From an uncultured Kiloniellaceae bacterium (lineage in GTDB: Bacteria > Pseudomonadota > Alphaproteobacteria > Kiloniellales > Kiloniellaceae), in assembly GCA_947500035.1 (NCBI GenBank), contig CANMQP010000004.1:94071-158070 (forward strand): DNA of 64,000 bases. The letters are read 5' to 3'. This document shows positions 44,990 to 53,715 of the stretch, in pieces. Within the stretch, counting starts at the first letter, position 1. The number at the start of each line of letters is the position of its first letter. Both the position numbers and the translations under genes were made by a program. The notes beneath the pieces were generated by a model. That model saw only the letters and a program-made list of their open reading frames with translations, was not told the DNA's origin and did no database searches.

Positions 44990-45853
44990 TCATTGCGCCC
45001 GCTCCCTGGCTTCCTGAATCGCCCGGCGCACCATCACGCCCGCCATCTTGGTGCGGTACTCAGCCGGCCCGCGGCCATCCGACGCCGGTTCTGTGATTCC
45101 CTCGGCAAGTGCGACGGCTTGATCCACGGTGGCGGCATCAATTGCCGTTCCCACCAGCGCATCCGAGGCGGCCTGGGCGTAGAGGGGCGTATCGGCGACA
45201 TTGGTCAGCGCGATAGAGACCGAGACGCAGTTGCCGTCCTTCATCGACAGGATCACTGCGGCCGCGGCCGTTGCGTAGTCACCGACTTTCCGTTTCAGTT
45301 TCTTGTAGGCATAGCCGTGTCCGGCGGTGGGCTTGGGGAAGCGCACAGCGGTCAGGATCTCGCCGTCGTTCATTTCGGTGAAGTAAGCTGCCTCATAGAA
45401 GCTGCGCGCCGCAACCTCGCGGGAACCGTCCGGGCCTTGCAGGATGTAGGTTGCCCCGAGGCACTGCATCAGAGCAGGCATGTCATTGCCGGGATCTCCG
45501 TTGGCGACGTTGCCGCCCAGCGTTCCGCAGTAACGCACCTGGGGATCAGCGATCAGCAGCGCGGTCTCGCGAATGATCGGGCAGCTTTCGGACAAAACCT
45601 TCGAGGCGATCATCTCGCTTTGCGTTGTCATGGCGCCGATCAAAATATTGCCGCCATCCTCCGAAATACCGGTCAGGCTGGCGATGTCCCGCAGATCGAC
45701 CAGATGCTCCGGCGCCGCGAGACGCAGCTTCATCATGGGTATCAAGCTGTGCCCACCTGCAAGGACACGCGCGTCGTCGCCGTGCGTTGCAAGTAGTTTT
45801 ACGGCCTCGTCCAGCGAGTTGGGTCGGTAATACTCGAAATCGCCCGGTATCAT
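44990..45853 (-). CDS. coxM: CO dehydrogenase medium subunit, FAD-binding
   Basis: 287 aa. Seen: FAD-binding signatures AGGHSLIPMMKLRLA at about 37-51 and TLGGNVANGDPGNDMPA at about 114-130, then the CO_deh_flav_C domain. It passes electrons from CoxS toward the respiratory chain. First gene of the operon, with GAGGAG six nt before the ATG. 543 nt of gene-free DNA separates it from the upstream coxC-like regulator. Confidence 0.95.
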   Translation of the reverse strand: MIPGDFEYYRPNSLDEAVKLLATHGDDARVLAGGHSLIPMMKLRLAAPEHLVDLRDIASLTGISEDGGNILIGAMTTQSEMIASKVLSESCPIIRETALLIADPQVRYCGTLGGNVANGDPGNDMPALMQCLGATYILQGPDGSREVAARSFYEAAYFTEMNDGEILTAVRFPKPTAGHGYAYKKLKRKVGDYATAAAAVILSMKDGNCVSVSIALTNVADTPLYAQAASDALVGTAIDAATVDQAVALAEGITEPASDGRGPAEYRTKMAGVMVRRAIQEARERAQ

Positions 45854-46396
45854 GCCAGTCTCCTCATGAGCTGTGCTCCCTAGAAAGCGGTGGCACGCGG
45901 ATGACCGAGCGTCAGGCGGAGAAGCTTGTTCCGTTTAGAAGCCGGGAGTGAAACCAGATCAGATCCTGATGCGGCATCGCCAGCGAACATAATCCTTCGC
46001 TGAAAAGGCCGCTTTTTACGGTGTCCGAAACCAATGCGCGCGCCTCGCCAGCTGGAGCCGATCGCTCAGGCCGAAGTTTTCCTCCCGGCACGGCTGGGTT
46101 TCTCGCAGGACCCTCTTCGCGTGCACGTTGGGGAGATTCACCCACAGGCCGCATCCCACCGCTAGTGCGCTGGCACGAAAATCGCCTATTTTTTAATGAA
46201 ATGCGTTTCGTACACACCAACGACAAGGGCACGAACGTACGGCGCCCTGACGCATGAAGACAATCATCCAAGCGCCTTGAACGTACAAGGCCGGACGTAC
46301 GCACTGAAATCATATGAGAAAAAGGCAGAGTGGCGGAAGTCGTGCGACAGAGAACTCTTTTCAGCTCTTCGCCTCACACGTACAAACCGCAGACTC
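45854..46396. promoter_or_regulatory. cox operon upstream region with ACGTAC motif cluster
   Basis: 543 nt with no credible gene. Exact ACGTAC occurs at 46235-46240, 46281-46286, 46295-46300 and 46378-46383, plus TCGTAC at 46208-46213. Read on the minus strand, the 46231-46239 site is TACGTTCGT, which fits the published LytTR consensus. The region lies between a LytTR regulator gene and the operon it probably controls. Confidence 0.55.
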
Positions 46397-47533
46397 TCAG
46401 TGGGGGAGCACGGCTTGCAGCAGGGTCACGTTTCCCCGGCTGACCGGTACAACACGATGCGTCATGCTGCGCAGCATGACGGCACCTTTTTCGTTTTTCC
46501 GCTCAAAGGATTCGATCGCCTCGAGTTTCACGATGTGGCTTCGGTGGACCCGCAGAAACTTTTCCGGATCCAGAAGCGACTCCAGTTCCGAAATCGAGAA
46601 GGCGCAAAAGAAGCTCTGCTCCGTGGTATAGACCTGGGTGTAGCGGCCGTCGGCCTGGACCGCGACAACCTCCTCAGCCTCGAGAAACAGAGTCTTGTTG
46701 TTGCTGTCGACGGGGATCTTGACCCCGGAACTTACCGAAGTTGAGGCTTCCTGAAGAGCTGCAGCCGGAAGCTCCAAACCCGCTGAAGCCATTGCCGCAC
46801 CTCCGGTTTGCGTGGAGAAGCCCCGGTTCTGGCCATCGGGCAGTACGGAAAGGATCGCAAAGCCCAGAATAAAGAAGGTCGTTAAGGCGACGATGATCGC
46901 GAGTGTGGAGGGATCCAGTATCGGCTCCGCGACCGAAATCAGAAAACTCACCGGCACGAAGGTCGCGGCGCCCATGGCGACATAATGCATCCCGGCCATG
47001 GCCAAGCCCATGACAACCGCCGCACAAACGACCTGCCAGCGCTTCTTGTCCCGTGATGCCAGATAAAGCGCGAGTGTCGATGCCAGCACTCCGATCAGAA
47101 CGGAAGCGATCACGAGCCACGGCGTGTAAGCAATCGTACAATTGGCGCGGACCGCGGACATTCCGACGTAGTGCATGGTAGAGATACCGCCGCCCATGGC
47201 GATACCGGCGGCCGCGAGTTTAAGGGGTGTCACCCGGCCATAACTGACCAGCGCCAGGCCTACGCCCGTCATCAGGATCGAAACCAGGGCCGATATCAGT
47301 GTGGTCAGAATATCGTAGTTGATCGAAATCGGCAGCTGCAATGCCAGCATACCAATGAAATGCATCGACCAGATGCTGACCCCGATCGCGATCGCGGACG
47401 CCGCGAGGATCGATTTACGCACGGCTCCCGACAGCAGGACCATACGTTCGACCATATGCAGCCCTGCGTAGGACCCGATAATGGCCACGGCGAGAGAAAG
47501 GGCAATTAGAGCCGGGTCATACTGAACCAGCAT
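46397..47533 (-). CDS. coxC: MHYT-LytTR membrane sensor-regulator (CoxC-like)
   Basis: 378 aa from the ATG at 47533 (a TTG one codon upstream is possible). Seen: seven membrane helices bearing three MHYT motifs, MHFIGM near 57, MHYVGM near 120 and MHYVAM near 182, thought to bind copper or a gas ligand, then a C-terminal LytTR DNA-binding domain (about 279-374) with ADGRYTQVYTTE and FLRVHRSHIVKLEAI. This is the CoxC/CoxH architecture found with CO dehydrogenase genes in Oligotropha/Afipia. Located directly upstream of coxM on the same strand. Confidence 0.88.
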   Translation of the reverse strand: MLVQYDPALIALSLAVAIIGSYAGLHMVERMVLLSGAVRKSILAASAIAIGVSIWSMHFIGMLALQLPISINYDILTTLISALVSILMTGVGLALVSYGRVTPLKLAAAGIAMGGGISTMHYVGMSAVRANCTIAYTPWLVIASVLIGVLASTLALYLASRDKKRWQVVCAAVVMGLAMAGMHYVAMGAATFVPVSFLISVAEPILDPSTLAIIVALTTFFILGFAILSVLPDGQNRGFSTQTGGAAMASAGLELPAAALQEASTSVSSGVKIPVDSNNKTLFLEAEEVVAVQADGRYTQVYTTEQSFFCAFSISELESLLDPEKFLRVHRSHIVKLEAIESFERKNEKGAVMLRSMTHRVVPVSRGNVTLLQAVLPH

Positions 47534-47831
47534 CAAATGTCACCCAGGACAATGATTTGCGAAGGGCAAGCCGCCATTTCACCTCCCTGCACCACCTCGC
47601 AGCCAGGACGGCTCTCCCCCACCGTGAGCCGAAGGCCGCGTTTTCCTTAGATTACCACTCTTGAGTGGAATCCTGAAATAAATCCCGATTGACGGCAAAG
47701 TGATCCCACCAGCATAAGAGAGCGCTGAGAAAATCTGAGCCGGGCAGGAGCCAGGCAAAAGTCGGGCAGAAGTCGGACAGGACAGCATCCGACTTTTTAT
47801 CCAAAACCCGAAAGAGCGGGAGCCTTATAAA

Positions 47832-48410
47832 ATGCCTGCGCCCAGAGCCTGGCAACGCATGCTGAGCGGACGCCGCCTCAACCTGCTTGACCCTTCACCA
47901 TTGGATGTCGAGATCGACGATATTGCCCAGGGTTTGTCGCGTGTCGCGCGCTGGAACGGACAAACCTCCGGCGACTGGGCGTTCAGCGTCGCCCAGCATT
48001 CACTTCTGGTTGAAGAGCTGGTTCGGCGACTGGAGCCGGATACACCATCAAAGTGGTTGCTTGCGGCCCTTCTGCATGATGCGCCCGAGTACGTGGTCGG
48101 CGATATGATCACGCCTTTCAAATCCGCCATCGGGCCGGACTACAAAGCGCTCGAAAACCGCTTGCTTGCCGCCATCCATCTGCGTTTTGCTCTCCCACCA
48201 GTTACACCGCGCAAACTGGCACGCGTCATCAAGCAGGCAGATCGGACCGCAGCCTATCTGGAAGCGACCCAACTTGCCGGTTTTTCGCCGAGCGAGGCCA
48301 AACGGCTTTTTGGAAAACAGGTTGAGGGCGAGGAGATCCGGCTGACACCGGTCCAACCGGATCAGGCCAGGAACGCCTTTCTCGCCCGCTTCGCGGAACT
48401 CAGTGAATAG
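47832..48410 (+). CDS. HD-domain phosphohydrolase (YfbR-like)
   Basis: 192 aa. Seen: His in VAQHSLLVEEL, the HD pair in ALLHDAPEYVVGDM, and a later Asp in IKQADRTAAYLEA; these are the HD metal ligands. Relatives include 5'-deoxynucleotidase YfbR. It precedes the hopanoid genes by 121 nt on the same strand; a functional link is not evident. Substrate is probably a nucleotide, inferred from family. Confidence 0.8.
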   Translation: MPAPRAWQRMLSGRRLNLLDPSPLDVEIDDIAQGLSRVARWNGQTSGDWAFSVAQHSLLVEELVRRLEPDTPSKWLLAALLHDAPEYVVGDMITPFKSAIGPDYKALENRLLAAIHLRFALPPVTPRKLARVIKQADRTAAYLEATQLAGFSPSEAKRLFGKQVEGEEIRLTPVQPDQARNAFLARFAELSE

Positions 48411-48531
48411 GCGCCCTGGGAATCCCTGGAAACACTGGGTTTGCGTCGTGGCATACCACCCGGTTACAATCGCGAGATTCCCTCGCGCCGCAACCCGCAA
48501 CCCAATGTAACTCAGAAGACAAAGATGCATC

Positions 48532-49482
48532 GTGCCGCATAGTCCCATGCCACAGCCGATCAGAACGCCGCGCGCCGAGACTCGTCTTGCAGATCCGCCA
48601 GTGATCGCGCGCGCGCCCGGCAAGACAGCGCGGGATGAGAATTTCCCGGTCGGTTCCTGGCTGATTGAGGCGCGGTTGCGGCCCCATATCATGGCCTACT
48701 ATCGCTTCGCGCGGGCCGCCGATGATATCGCCGACAACCCTGATCTGACGCCCGCCGACAAGATGGCACAGCTCTCCACTTTTGAAGAAGAGTTGATGCA
48801 TGGCGGCGACCAGGACGCGGATGCGATTGCCGAAATGCGGAAGAGTCTGGCGGCAACGGCAATTGCACCCGAGCGTTGTCTCGATCTCCTTTACGCCTTT
48901 ATGCAGGATGCCCGGAAGTCACGCCGCGAGTCCTGGGATGATCTGATGGCGTATTGCCGGCTCTCGGCGAACCCCGTCGGCCGCTACCTCCTCGATCTCC
49001 ACGGCGAGTCGCCCGACATCTACCCGGCATCCGATGCTCTCTGCAGCGCTCTCCAGGTCCTCAATCATCTGCAGGACTGTGCCGAGGACTATGAGCGGCT
49101 CAATCGCGTCTACCTGCCCATGGATTGGCTGCTGGCCGAAGGACTGACCGAGGATATCCTCACGGCACGGCAAATGCCGGCCTCGATGCGCCGGATTATC
49201 GACCGAAACCTGGATGCGGTCGACGTGCTGCTTCAAAAGGCTGAGGATCTGCCGTTGCGCCTGACCAACCGTGGCCTCGCCATGGAATCGGCGGTCATTC
49301 TGAGACTGGCGCGGCGACTATCGGCCCGGCTCCGCAAACGCGACCTCCTGGCGAAGAAGGTGTCTCTTCGGAAACTCGACTTCCTCGACTGCGGTCTGCG
49401 TGGCGCTCTGAGCGTCCTGGCCAGCCGCCTCTTCACCAGCGGCTTGAGCAGCAACGGAAAAGAAGCGGACCCCCATGGCTGA
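48532..49482 (+). CDS. hpnC: Squalene synthesis protein HpnC
   Basis: 316 aa from GTG at 48532; an ATG at 48547 is possible. Seen: first Asp-rich motif FARAADDIADNPDL and second LQVLNHLQDCAEDYERLNRVYLP. HpnC converts presqualene diphosphate to hydroxysqualene. It forms the bacterial three-step route from farnesyl diphosphate to squalene with HpnD and HpnE, the precursor of hopanoids. It overlaps hpnD by 8 nt. Confidence 0.9.
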   Translation: MPHSPMPQPIRTPRAETRLADPPVIARAPGKTARDENFPVGSWLIEARLRPHIMAYYRFARAADDIADNPDLTPADKMAQLSTFEEELMHGGDQDADAIAEMRKSLAATAIAPERCLDLLYAFMQDARKSRRESWDDLMAYCRLSANPVGRYLLDLHGESPDIYPASDALCSALQVLNHLQDCAEDYERLNRVYLPMDWLLAEGLTEDILTARQMPASMRRIIDRNLDAVDVLLQKAEDLPLRLTNRGLAMESAVILRLARRLSARLRKRDLLAKKVSLRKLDFLDCGLRGALSVLASRLFTSGLSSNGKEADPHG

Positions 49483-50347
49483 GAGCCTCGAACTGCAGCA
49501 GGCCATCACTCACGACACGCCGGAAACCTATGTCCGCAATATCGTGGAGAAAGCGGGCTCGTCTTTCATTTGGGCCATGCGTCTCCTGCCGCCGTCGCGC
49601 CGGCACGCGATGTATGGAATTTACGCCTTTTGCCGCTGCGTCGACGACATTGCGGACGGACCGGAAACAGAAGCACAAAAGCACGCAAAGCTCGACGCGT
49701 GGCGCGATGAGGTCGAGCAGCTTTTTGCCGGAACGCCGAAACATCCGATCATGCGGGCGCTCCAGCAGGCCAAAGACAGCTTCAACTTACCCAAAGCCGA
49801 ATTTTTAGCCGTGATCGACGGCATGGAAATGGACGCACGGGCCTCTATCCGCGCCCCGCTACGGGAAGACTTCACACTCTATTGCCGCCGCGTTGCCGGG
49901 GCCGTTGGACTGCTCTCAATCCACGCCTTCGGTGCCAGAGGCCCGGCAGCAGAAGAACTCGCCGTCGTTCAAGGGGAAGCCCTGCAGATCACAAATATAC
50001 TGCGCGATCTCAAAGAAGACGCCGCGCGCGGACGCCTATACGTCCCGCGGGATCTGCTCCAACAGGAGGGGATTGAGGACACCGACCCCCTGACCGTCCT
50101 GAAGCATCCGAACTTCGCCTGCGTTCACGCGGCACTCGGCGCAGAAGCAGACAGGCTTTTTTCACGCGCACGAGAGCTCATCGCGCAATCCGCGGGCTCA
50201 TCGCTCCGCCCGGCGCGACTGATGCTGGAGGTCTACGGCCGTTTGCTCGAGCGTGTGAAAGATACCGGCTGGCCGCACGACGAAAACAGGATCACGCTCC
50301 GGCGCACGGAAAAGCTCTGGTTGGTGCTCCGCTACGGGTTGATCTGA
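49475..50347 (+). CDS. hpnD: Presqualene diphosphate synthase HpnD
   Basis: 290 aa. Seen: FCRCVDDIADGPETEAQ (first Mg motif), YCRRVAGAVG and QITNILRDLKEDAARGRLYVPRDLL (second motif). Condenses two farnesyl diphosphates to presqualene diphosphate. Coupled to hpnC by overlap and followed after 3 nt by hpnE. The 3'-end motif arrangement is complete. Confidence 0.92.
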   Translation: MAESLELQQAITHDTPETYVRNIVEKAGSSFIWAMRLLPPSRRHAMYGIYAFCRCVDDIADGPETEAQKHAKLDAWRDEVEQLFAGTPKHPIMRALQQAKDSFNLPKAEFLAVIDGMEMDARASIRAPLREDFTLYCRRVAGAVGLLSIHAFGARGPAAEELAVVQGEALQITNILRDLKEDAARGRLYVPRDLLQQEGIEDTDPLTVLKHPNFACVHAALGAEADRLFSRARELIAQSAGSSLRPARLMLEVYGRLLERVKDTGWPHDENRITLRRTEKLWLVLRYGLI

Positions 50348-50350
50348 ATC

Positions 50351-51616
50351 TTGAAGCAGGTCCACATCGTCGGTGCCGGCCTCTCCGGTCTTGCCTGCGC
50401 GCTGCGCCTGACCCGTGCGGGCGTCCCGGTCGCCCTCTACGACGCCGCAGCGCAGGCGGGCGGACGTTGCCGGTCTTATTGGGACAGCAAGCTGAAGCGG
50501 CAAGTCGACAACGGCAATCACCTTCTGCTCTCCGCGAATTATGCAGCTCTGGACTATCTGCGCGAAATTCGCGCGCGGGACCGCTTTGTCAGTCCAGAGC
50601 GCGCCAGCTTCCCCTTCGTCGATCTGGCGAGTGGTGACCGCTGGACGGTCTCTCCCGGTTTGAGTCCGCTCCCCTGGTGGGTTTTCCAGAACCGGCATCG
50701 GGTTTCAGGCACGAGCCCGTTGGATTATCTGTCGATCTTGCGCATCGCGGCGGCGCGCAGCGACGAGACTGTTGCCGAATGCCTGCCGAAGCGCGATCTC
50801 CTCTGGCAGCGCTTCTGGCAGCCCTTCTGCACGTCGGCTTTGAACACAACGCCGGAAGAAGCCTCGGCCCAACTGCTCTGGCGCACAATCCGCGAAACCT
50901 TCGCCAGAGGGGGCAAGGCCTGTGTGCCGCTGGTGCCGAAAAAAGGTCTCAGCGACAGCTTCCTCGAACCGGCATTGGAGATCGTTCAATCCGCCCCCAA
51001 CCAGATCCTCTTCAACCATCGACTTCGCAGGTTGCACTTTGAGGGGGACCGAGTTTCTGCATTGGAATTTGGAGGCGGAAGGGTCGAACTCGGTGAGTCG
51101 GATGCCGTGGTAATCGCCCTGCCGCCGGGAAACGCCGCGCAGGTTCTGCCCGGGCTCAAAGCGCCGGACGACAGCCGTTCCATCGTAAATGTTCATCTCC
51201 GCCTCGATTTGGCCCCCGACACACCGCCGCTGCTGCCGGAGAACCTGCCCTTTCTGGGGATGGTGGGCGGAAGCTTCGATTGGGTGTTCCTGCGCGGCGA
51301 TATCGCCAGTCTGACGGTCAGCGCAGCAGACAGGCTCGCCATGCAGCCCACCGAGGAGATTGCGCGTGTGGCCTGGTTGGAGACCGCGCAGGCGCTCGGA
51401 TTAGACCCGAACTGCGAACATGAGGCCCGCGTCGTAAAGGAACGCCGCGCCACCTTCGCCCAGACACCGGCCGCCCTGAAGCTGCGCCCGGGCGCCAGAA
51501 CCGCGTGGCAGAACCTTCTGCTGGCCGGCGACTGGACAGATACCGGCTACCCCGCCACGATCGAGAGCGCGATCCGATCCGGCAACAACGCCGCTGCACT
51601 GGCGAGCGGGTTTTAG
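50351..51616 (+). CDS. hpnE: Hydroxysqualene dehydroxylase HpnE
   Basis: 421 aa from a TTG at 50351, 3 nt after the hpnD stop. Seen: N-terminal dinucleotide fold VHIVGAGLSGLACALRLTRAG, then AAQAGGRCRSYW, and C-terminal LLAGDWTDTGYPATIESAIRSG, the pattern of amine-oxidase-type FAD enzymes. Reduces hydroxysqualene to squalene. The stop codon TAG (51614-51616) is formed by the first three bases of the inverted-repeat element at 51614-51728. Confidence 0.9.
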   Translation: MKQVHIVGAGLSGLACALRLTRAGVPVALYDAAAQAGGRCRSYWDSKLKRQVDNGNHLLLSANYAALDYLREIRARDRFVSPERASFPFVDLASGDRWTVSPGLSPLPWWVFQNRHRVSGTSPLDYLSILRIAAARSDETVAECLPKRDLLWQRFWQPFCTSALNTTPEEASAQLLWRTIRETFARGGKACVPLVPKKGLSDSFLEPALEIVQSAPNQILFNHRLRRLHFEGDRVSALEFGGGRVELGESDAVVIALPPGNAAQVLPGLKAPDDSRSIVNVHLRLDLAPDTPPLLPENLPFLGMVGGSFDWVFLRGDIASLTVSAADRLAMQPTEEIARVAWLETAQALGLDPNCEHEARVVKERRATFAQTPAALKLRPGARTAWQNLLLAGDWTDTGYPATIESAIRSGNNAAALASGF

Positions 51617-51728
51617 AGCGTTTCACATTTATGTTGAAACGTAACTCCTCAAAAATCGCGTTCGAGATCAGCAACTTGCTGATCGAGAGGCAGTGAATTT
51701 TGAGTCCATCTAAATGTGAATTGCTCTA
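51614..51728. mobile_element. 115-bp inverted-repeat element (MITE-like)
   Basis: Terminal inverted repeats at 51614-51631 and 51711-51728 match at 16 of 18 positions; both ends read TAGAGC inward. A further dyad (GATCAGC / GCTGATC) lies inside. The element encodes nothing. Its two TAG ends are the stop codons of hpnE and of the convergent GNAT gene. No target-site duplication is visible; an intergenic repeat or a bidirectional terminator is an alternative. Confidence 0.65.
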
Positions 51729-52256
51729 GCCGGATTGAGAACCCACCGATGAGCGCTCCAACAGGATCGCAGGACCGCCATGATAGCTTGTGCGGGCAAA
51801 TTCCCGATAGCCGCATTTTTCCGCGACACGGATCGACGCAGGGTTTTCCGGATCGATGAGGCAGACCGTCCTGCAATCCGGACCGAAACGCGTTTCGGTC
51901 CAGCCCAAGGCTGCTTGTACGGCTTCGGTCGCGTAGCCCCGGCCATGGCACCAGGTGGCAAGCACCCAACCCATTTCGGGCGTACCCTCGATCGAGGGCT
52001 CGATATCGCGCTTGAAGTCTCCCAACCCGACCTGGCCTGCGAAACGGCCGGTTTCTTTTTCGATCAGGGCCCAATATCCGAAACCCATAAAGCTCCAGTG
52101 TCCGCAGGTGCGCAAAAACCGGTCCCAGGATTCCTCACGCGAGGAAACCTTACCACTGATGTGACGGACCACGTCCGGGTCCGCCCAGAGCGCCGCATGG
52201 TCATCGAAATCACCGAGTTGAAAACCGCGCAGCAGCAAGCGCTCTGTCTCGATCAT
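51726..52256 (-). CDS. GNAT-family N-acetyltransferase (RimJ/RimL type)
   Basis: 176 aa from the ATG at 52256; an in-frame ATG at 52292 adds 12 residues that look non-conserved. Seen: IETERLLLRGFQLGDFDDHAALWADPDV at the N-terminus, GRFAGQVGLGDF, and the acetyl-CoA loop WCHGRGYATEAVQAALGW, with LIDPENPASIRVAEKCGY near the end. Likely acetylates a protein N-terminus or small molecule. The stop comes from the TAG end of the neighbouring element, so the C-terminus may differ from relatives. Confidence 0.82.
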   Translation of the reverse strand: MIETERLLLRGFQLGDFDDHAALWADPDVVRHISGKVSSREESWDRFLRTCGHWSFMGFGYWALIEKETGRFAGQVGLGDFKRDIEPSIEGTPEMGWVLATWCHGRGYATEAVQAALGWTETRFGPDCRTVCLIDPENPASIRVAEKCGYREFARTSYHGGPAILLERSSVGSQSG

Positions 52257-52333
52257 CGGGACATCATCTGATGAGTGAGTCCGTGGGTCCACTTCGATCC
52301 AGCCTCTTTAGCAATGAAACGGTTCGCATTGCT

Positions 52334-53644
52334 CTACCCGCGCGAACGGGCTTCCTGCAAACGATCCAGCCATTGATAATACCAGTAGGTCGTCTGTGCC
52401 GCGACCGCGCCTATGACCCGGCCGCCGGTCCATTGCAGACCGTAGCGCGAAAAGAGCCGATAGCGGTCATCACGCTCTGCAATGGCGGAGGCAATCAGTT
52501 CACCGCCCATGGTGGTCGCCGCCATACCGTGGCCGCCATATCCCATGCAATGCCAGACACCGGGCGCATGCTGGCCCAACTGCGGCATCTTGTGTATTGG
52601 GTACCCCATCAAGCCCATCCAGGCATCCTCGGCGCGTACCCCGGCGAGTTGCGGAAACACCGACAGCAGATCGTCGATCATCTTCTTCGCGAGTTGCCCG
52701 GGTTCGCGGGTGCGGGCCGTGATGTCGCCGCCCCAGAGAATCCGTCCGTCGCCCAGCGCCCGAAAATAGTTCCCCGCCAGCCGGGTGTCGGAGATCGCGT
52801 AGGGAACCCGGATCGCTTTTTTCAGCCGGTCGCCAAGCGGCTCGGTTGTCATGACATAGGTCGCGACCGGCAGCGTGGCACCGGAGAGCAAAGGCTGCAA
52901 ACCAGCGATGTAGCCGCCGCAGGCAATCACAATCTCCTTTGCCCGGACTGCGCCGGACGGCGTCTCAATTCGTTTTTGCGGACTCTCCAGGTCCAGCCAG
53001 ACCGCTGGCGTGTCCTCGTAAAGTTTCACGCCCGCGGTCTCCGCGGCCTGCGCAATTCCCAGGGCGTAATTCAGAGGATGAAAATGAAACCCGGACGGGA
53101 TGTAGAGCGCGCCATGATAGCGCTCGCTCAGCAGCACCTCGCGCAGCCGCTCACGCGGCCAGACCTCGGACTCGATCGCGAGAACCTCAGCCATGAAATC
53201 ACGATCCCGGGCCAACTGCTCGGGATCATGATAGCGCAGCACTTTCATACGGCCATCGACCACCGGTATGCCGGGCAGCTCAAAGTCTTTGATACGCCGC
53301 CGGATCAGAGCCACAGCATCACGGCTGAGGTCGTAAACCTCCCGCGCCTGCACGCGCCCGAGGTCCTTCACGATTTGCCTTGGCGAGAGGGAGAACCCCG
53401 CGGATACAAATCCGCCGTTGCGTCCCGATGCGCCCCAGCCAACCCGCCTGGCCTCGATCAGAACAACCTTAACGCCACGTTCTGCCAAACCCAGCGCCGT
53501 AGACAATCCGGCAAGGCCGCCACCGATCACACAGACATCGGTATCGACATCACTTTGCAATGGCGGGCGCGCAGAGTGCGGCGTAATCGTCCGCGCGTAA
53601 TAGCTATCGATGTACGCTGACGGTGAATCGGATTTAAAGGACAC
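52334..53644 (-). CDS. FAD-dependent amine oxidoreductase (PuuB/DAO family)
   Basis: 436 aa. Seen: N-terminal DVCVIGGGLAGLSTALGLAERG dinucleotide fold, the GWGASGRNGGFVSAGFS flavin-binding stretch, and GYGGHGMAATTMGGELIASAIA near the C-terminus. Relatives are gamma-glutamylputrescine oxidases and similar D-amino-acid-oxidase-fold enzymes. Agmatinase elsewhere in the window would supply putrescine, but the genes are not adjacent, so a link is speculative. Standalone gene. Confidence 0.85.
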   Translation of the reverse strand: MSFKSDSPSAYIDSYYARTITPHSARPPLQSDVDTDVCVIGGGLAGLSTALGLAERGVKVVLIEARRVGWGASGRNGGFVSAGFSLSPRQIVKDLGRVQAREVYDLSRDAVALIRRRIKDFELPGIPVVDGRMKVLRYHDPEQLARDRDFMAEVLAIESEVWPRERLREVLLSERYHGALYIPSGFHFHPLNYALGIAQAAETAGVKLYEDTPAVWLDLESPQKRIETPSGAVRAKEIVIACGGYIAGLQPLLSGATLPVATYVMTTEPLGDRLKKAIRVPYAISDTRLAGNYFRALGDGRILWGGDITARTREPGQLAKKMIDDLLSVFPQLAGVRAEDAWMGLMGYPIHKMPQLGQHAPGVWHCMGYGGHGMAATTMGGELIASAIAERDDRYRLFSRYGLQWTGGRVIGAVAAQTTYWYYQWLDRLQEARSRG

Positions 53645-53715
53645 TCAAATCAACTGGTTTTGCTGTAAATATCGCGTCACAGCCATCCTAATTTAGGAAT
53701 CCTCGGTCTCGCAAA

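Noticed and set aside
45912..46313. 133-codon frame on the minus strand upstream of coxM
   Set aside because: No motif, no ribosome site, Arg/Ser-rich composition, and it overlaps the ACGTAC cluster that looks regulatory.
52271..53620. 449-codon frame antisense to the FAD oxidoreductase
   Set aside because: The minus strand has the dinucleotide fold and family C-terminus; this frame lacks any motif.
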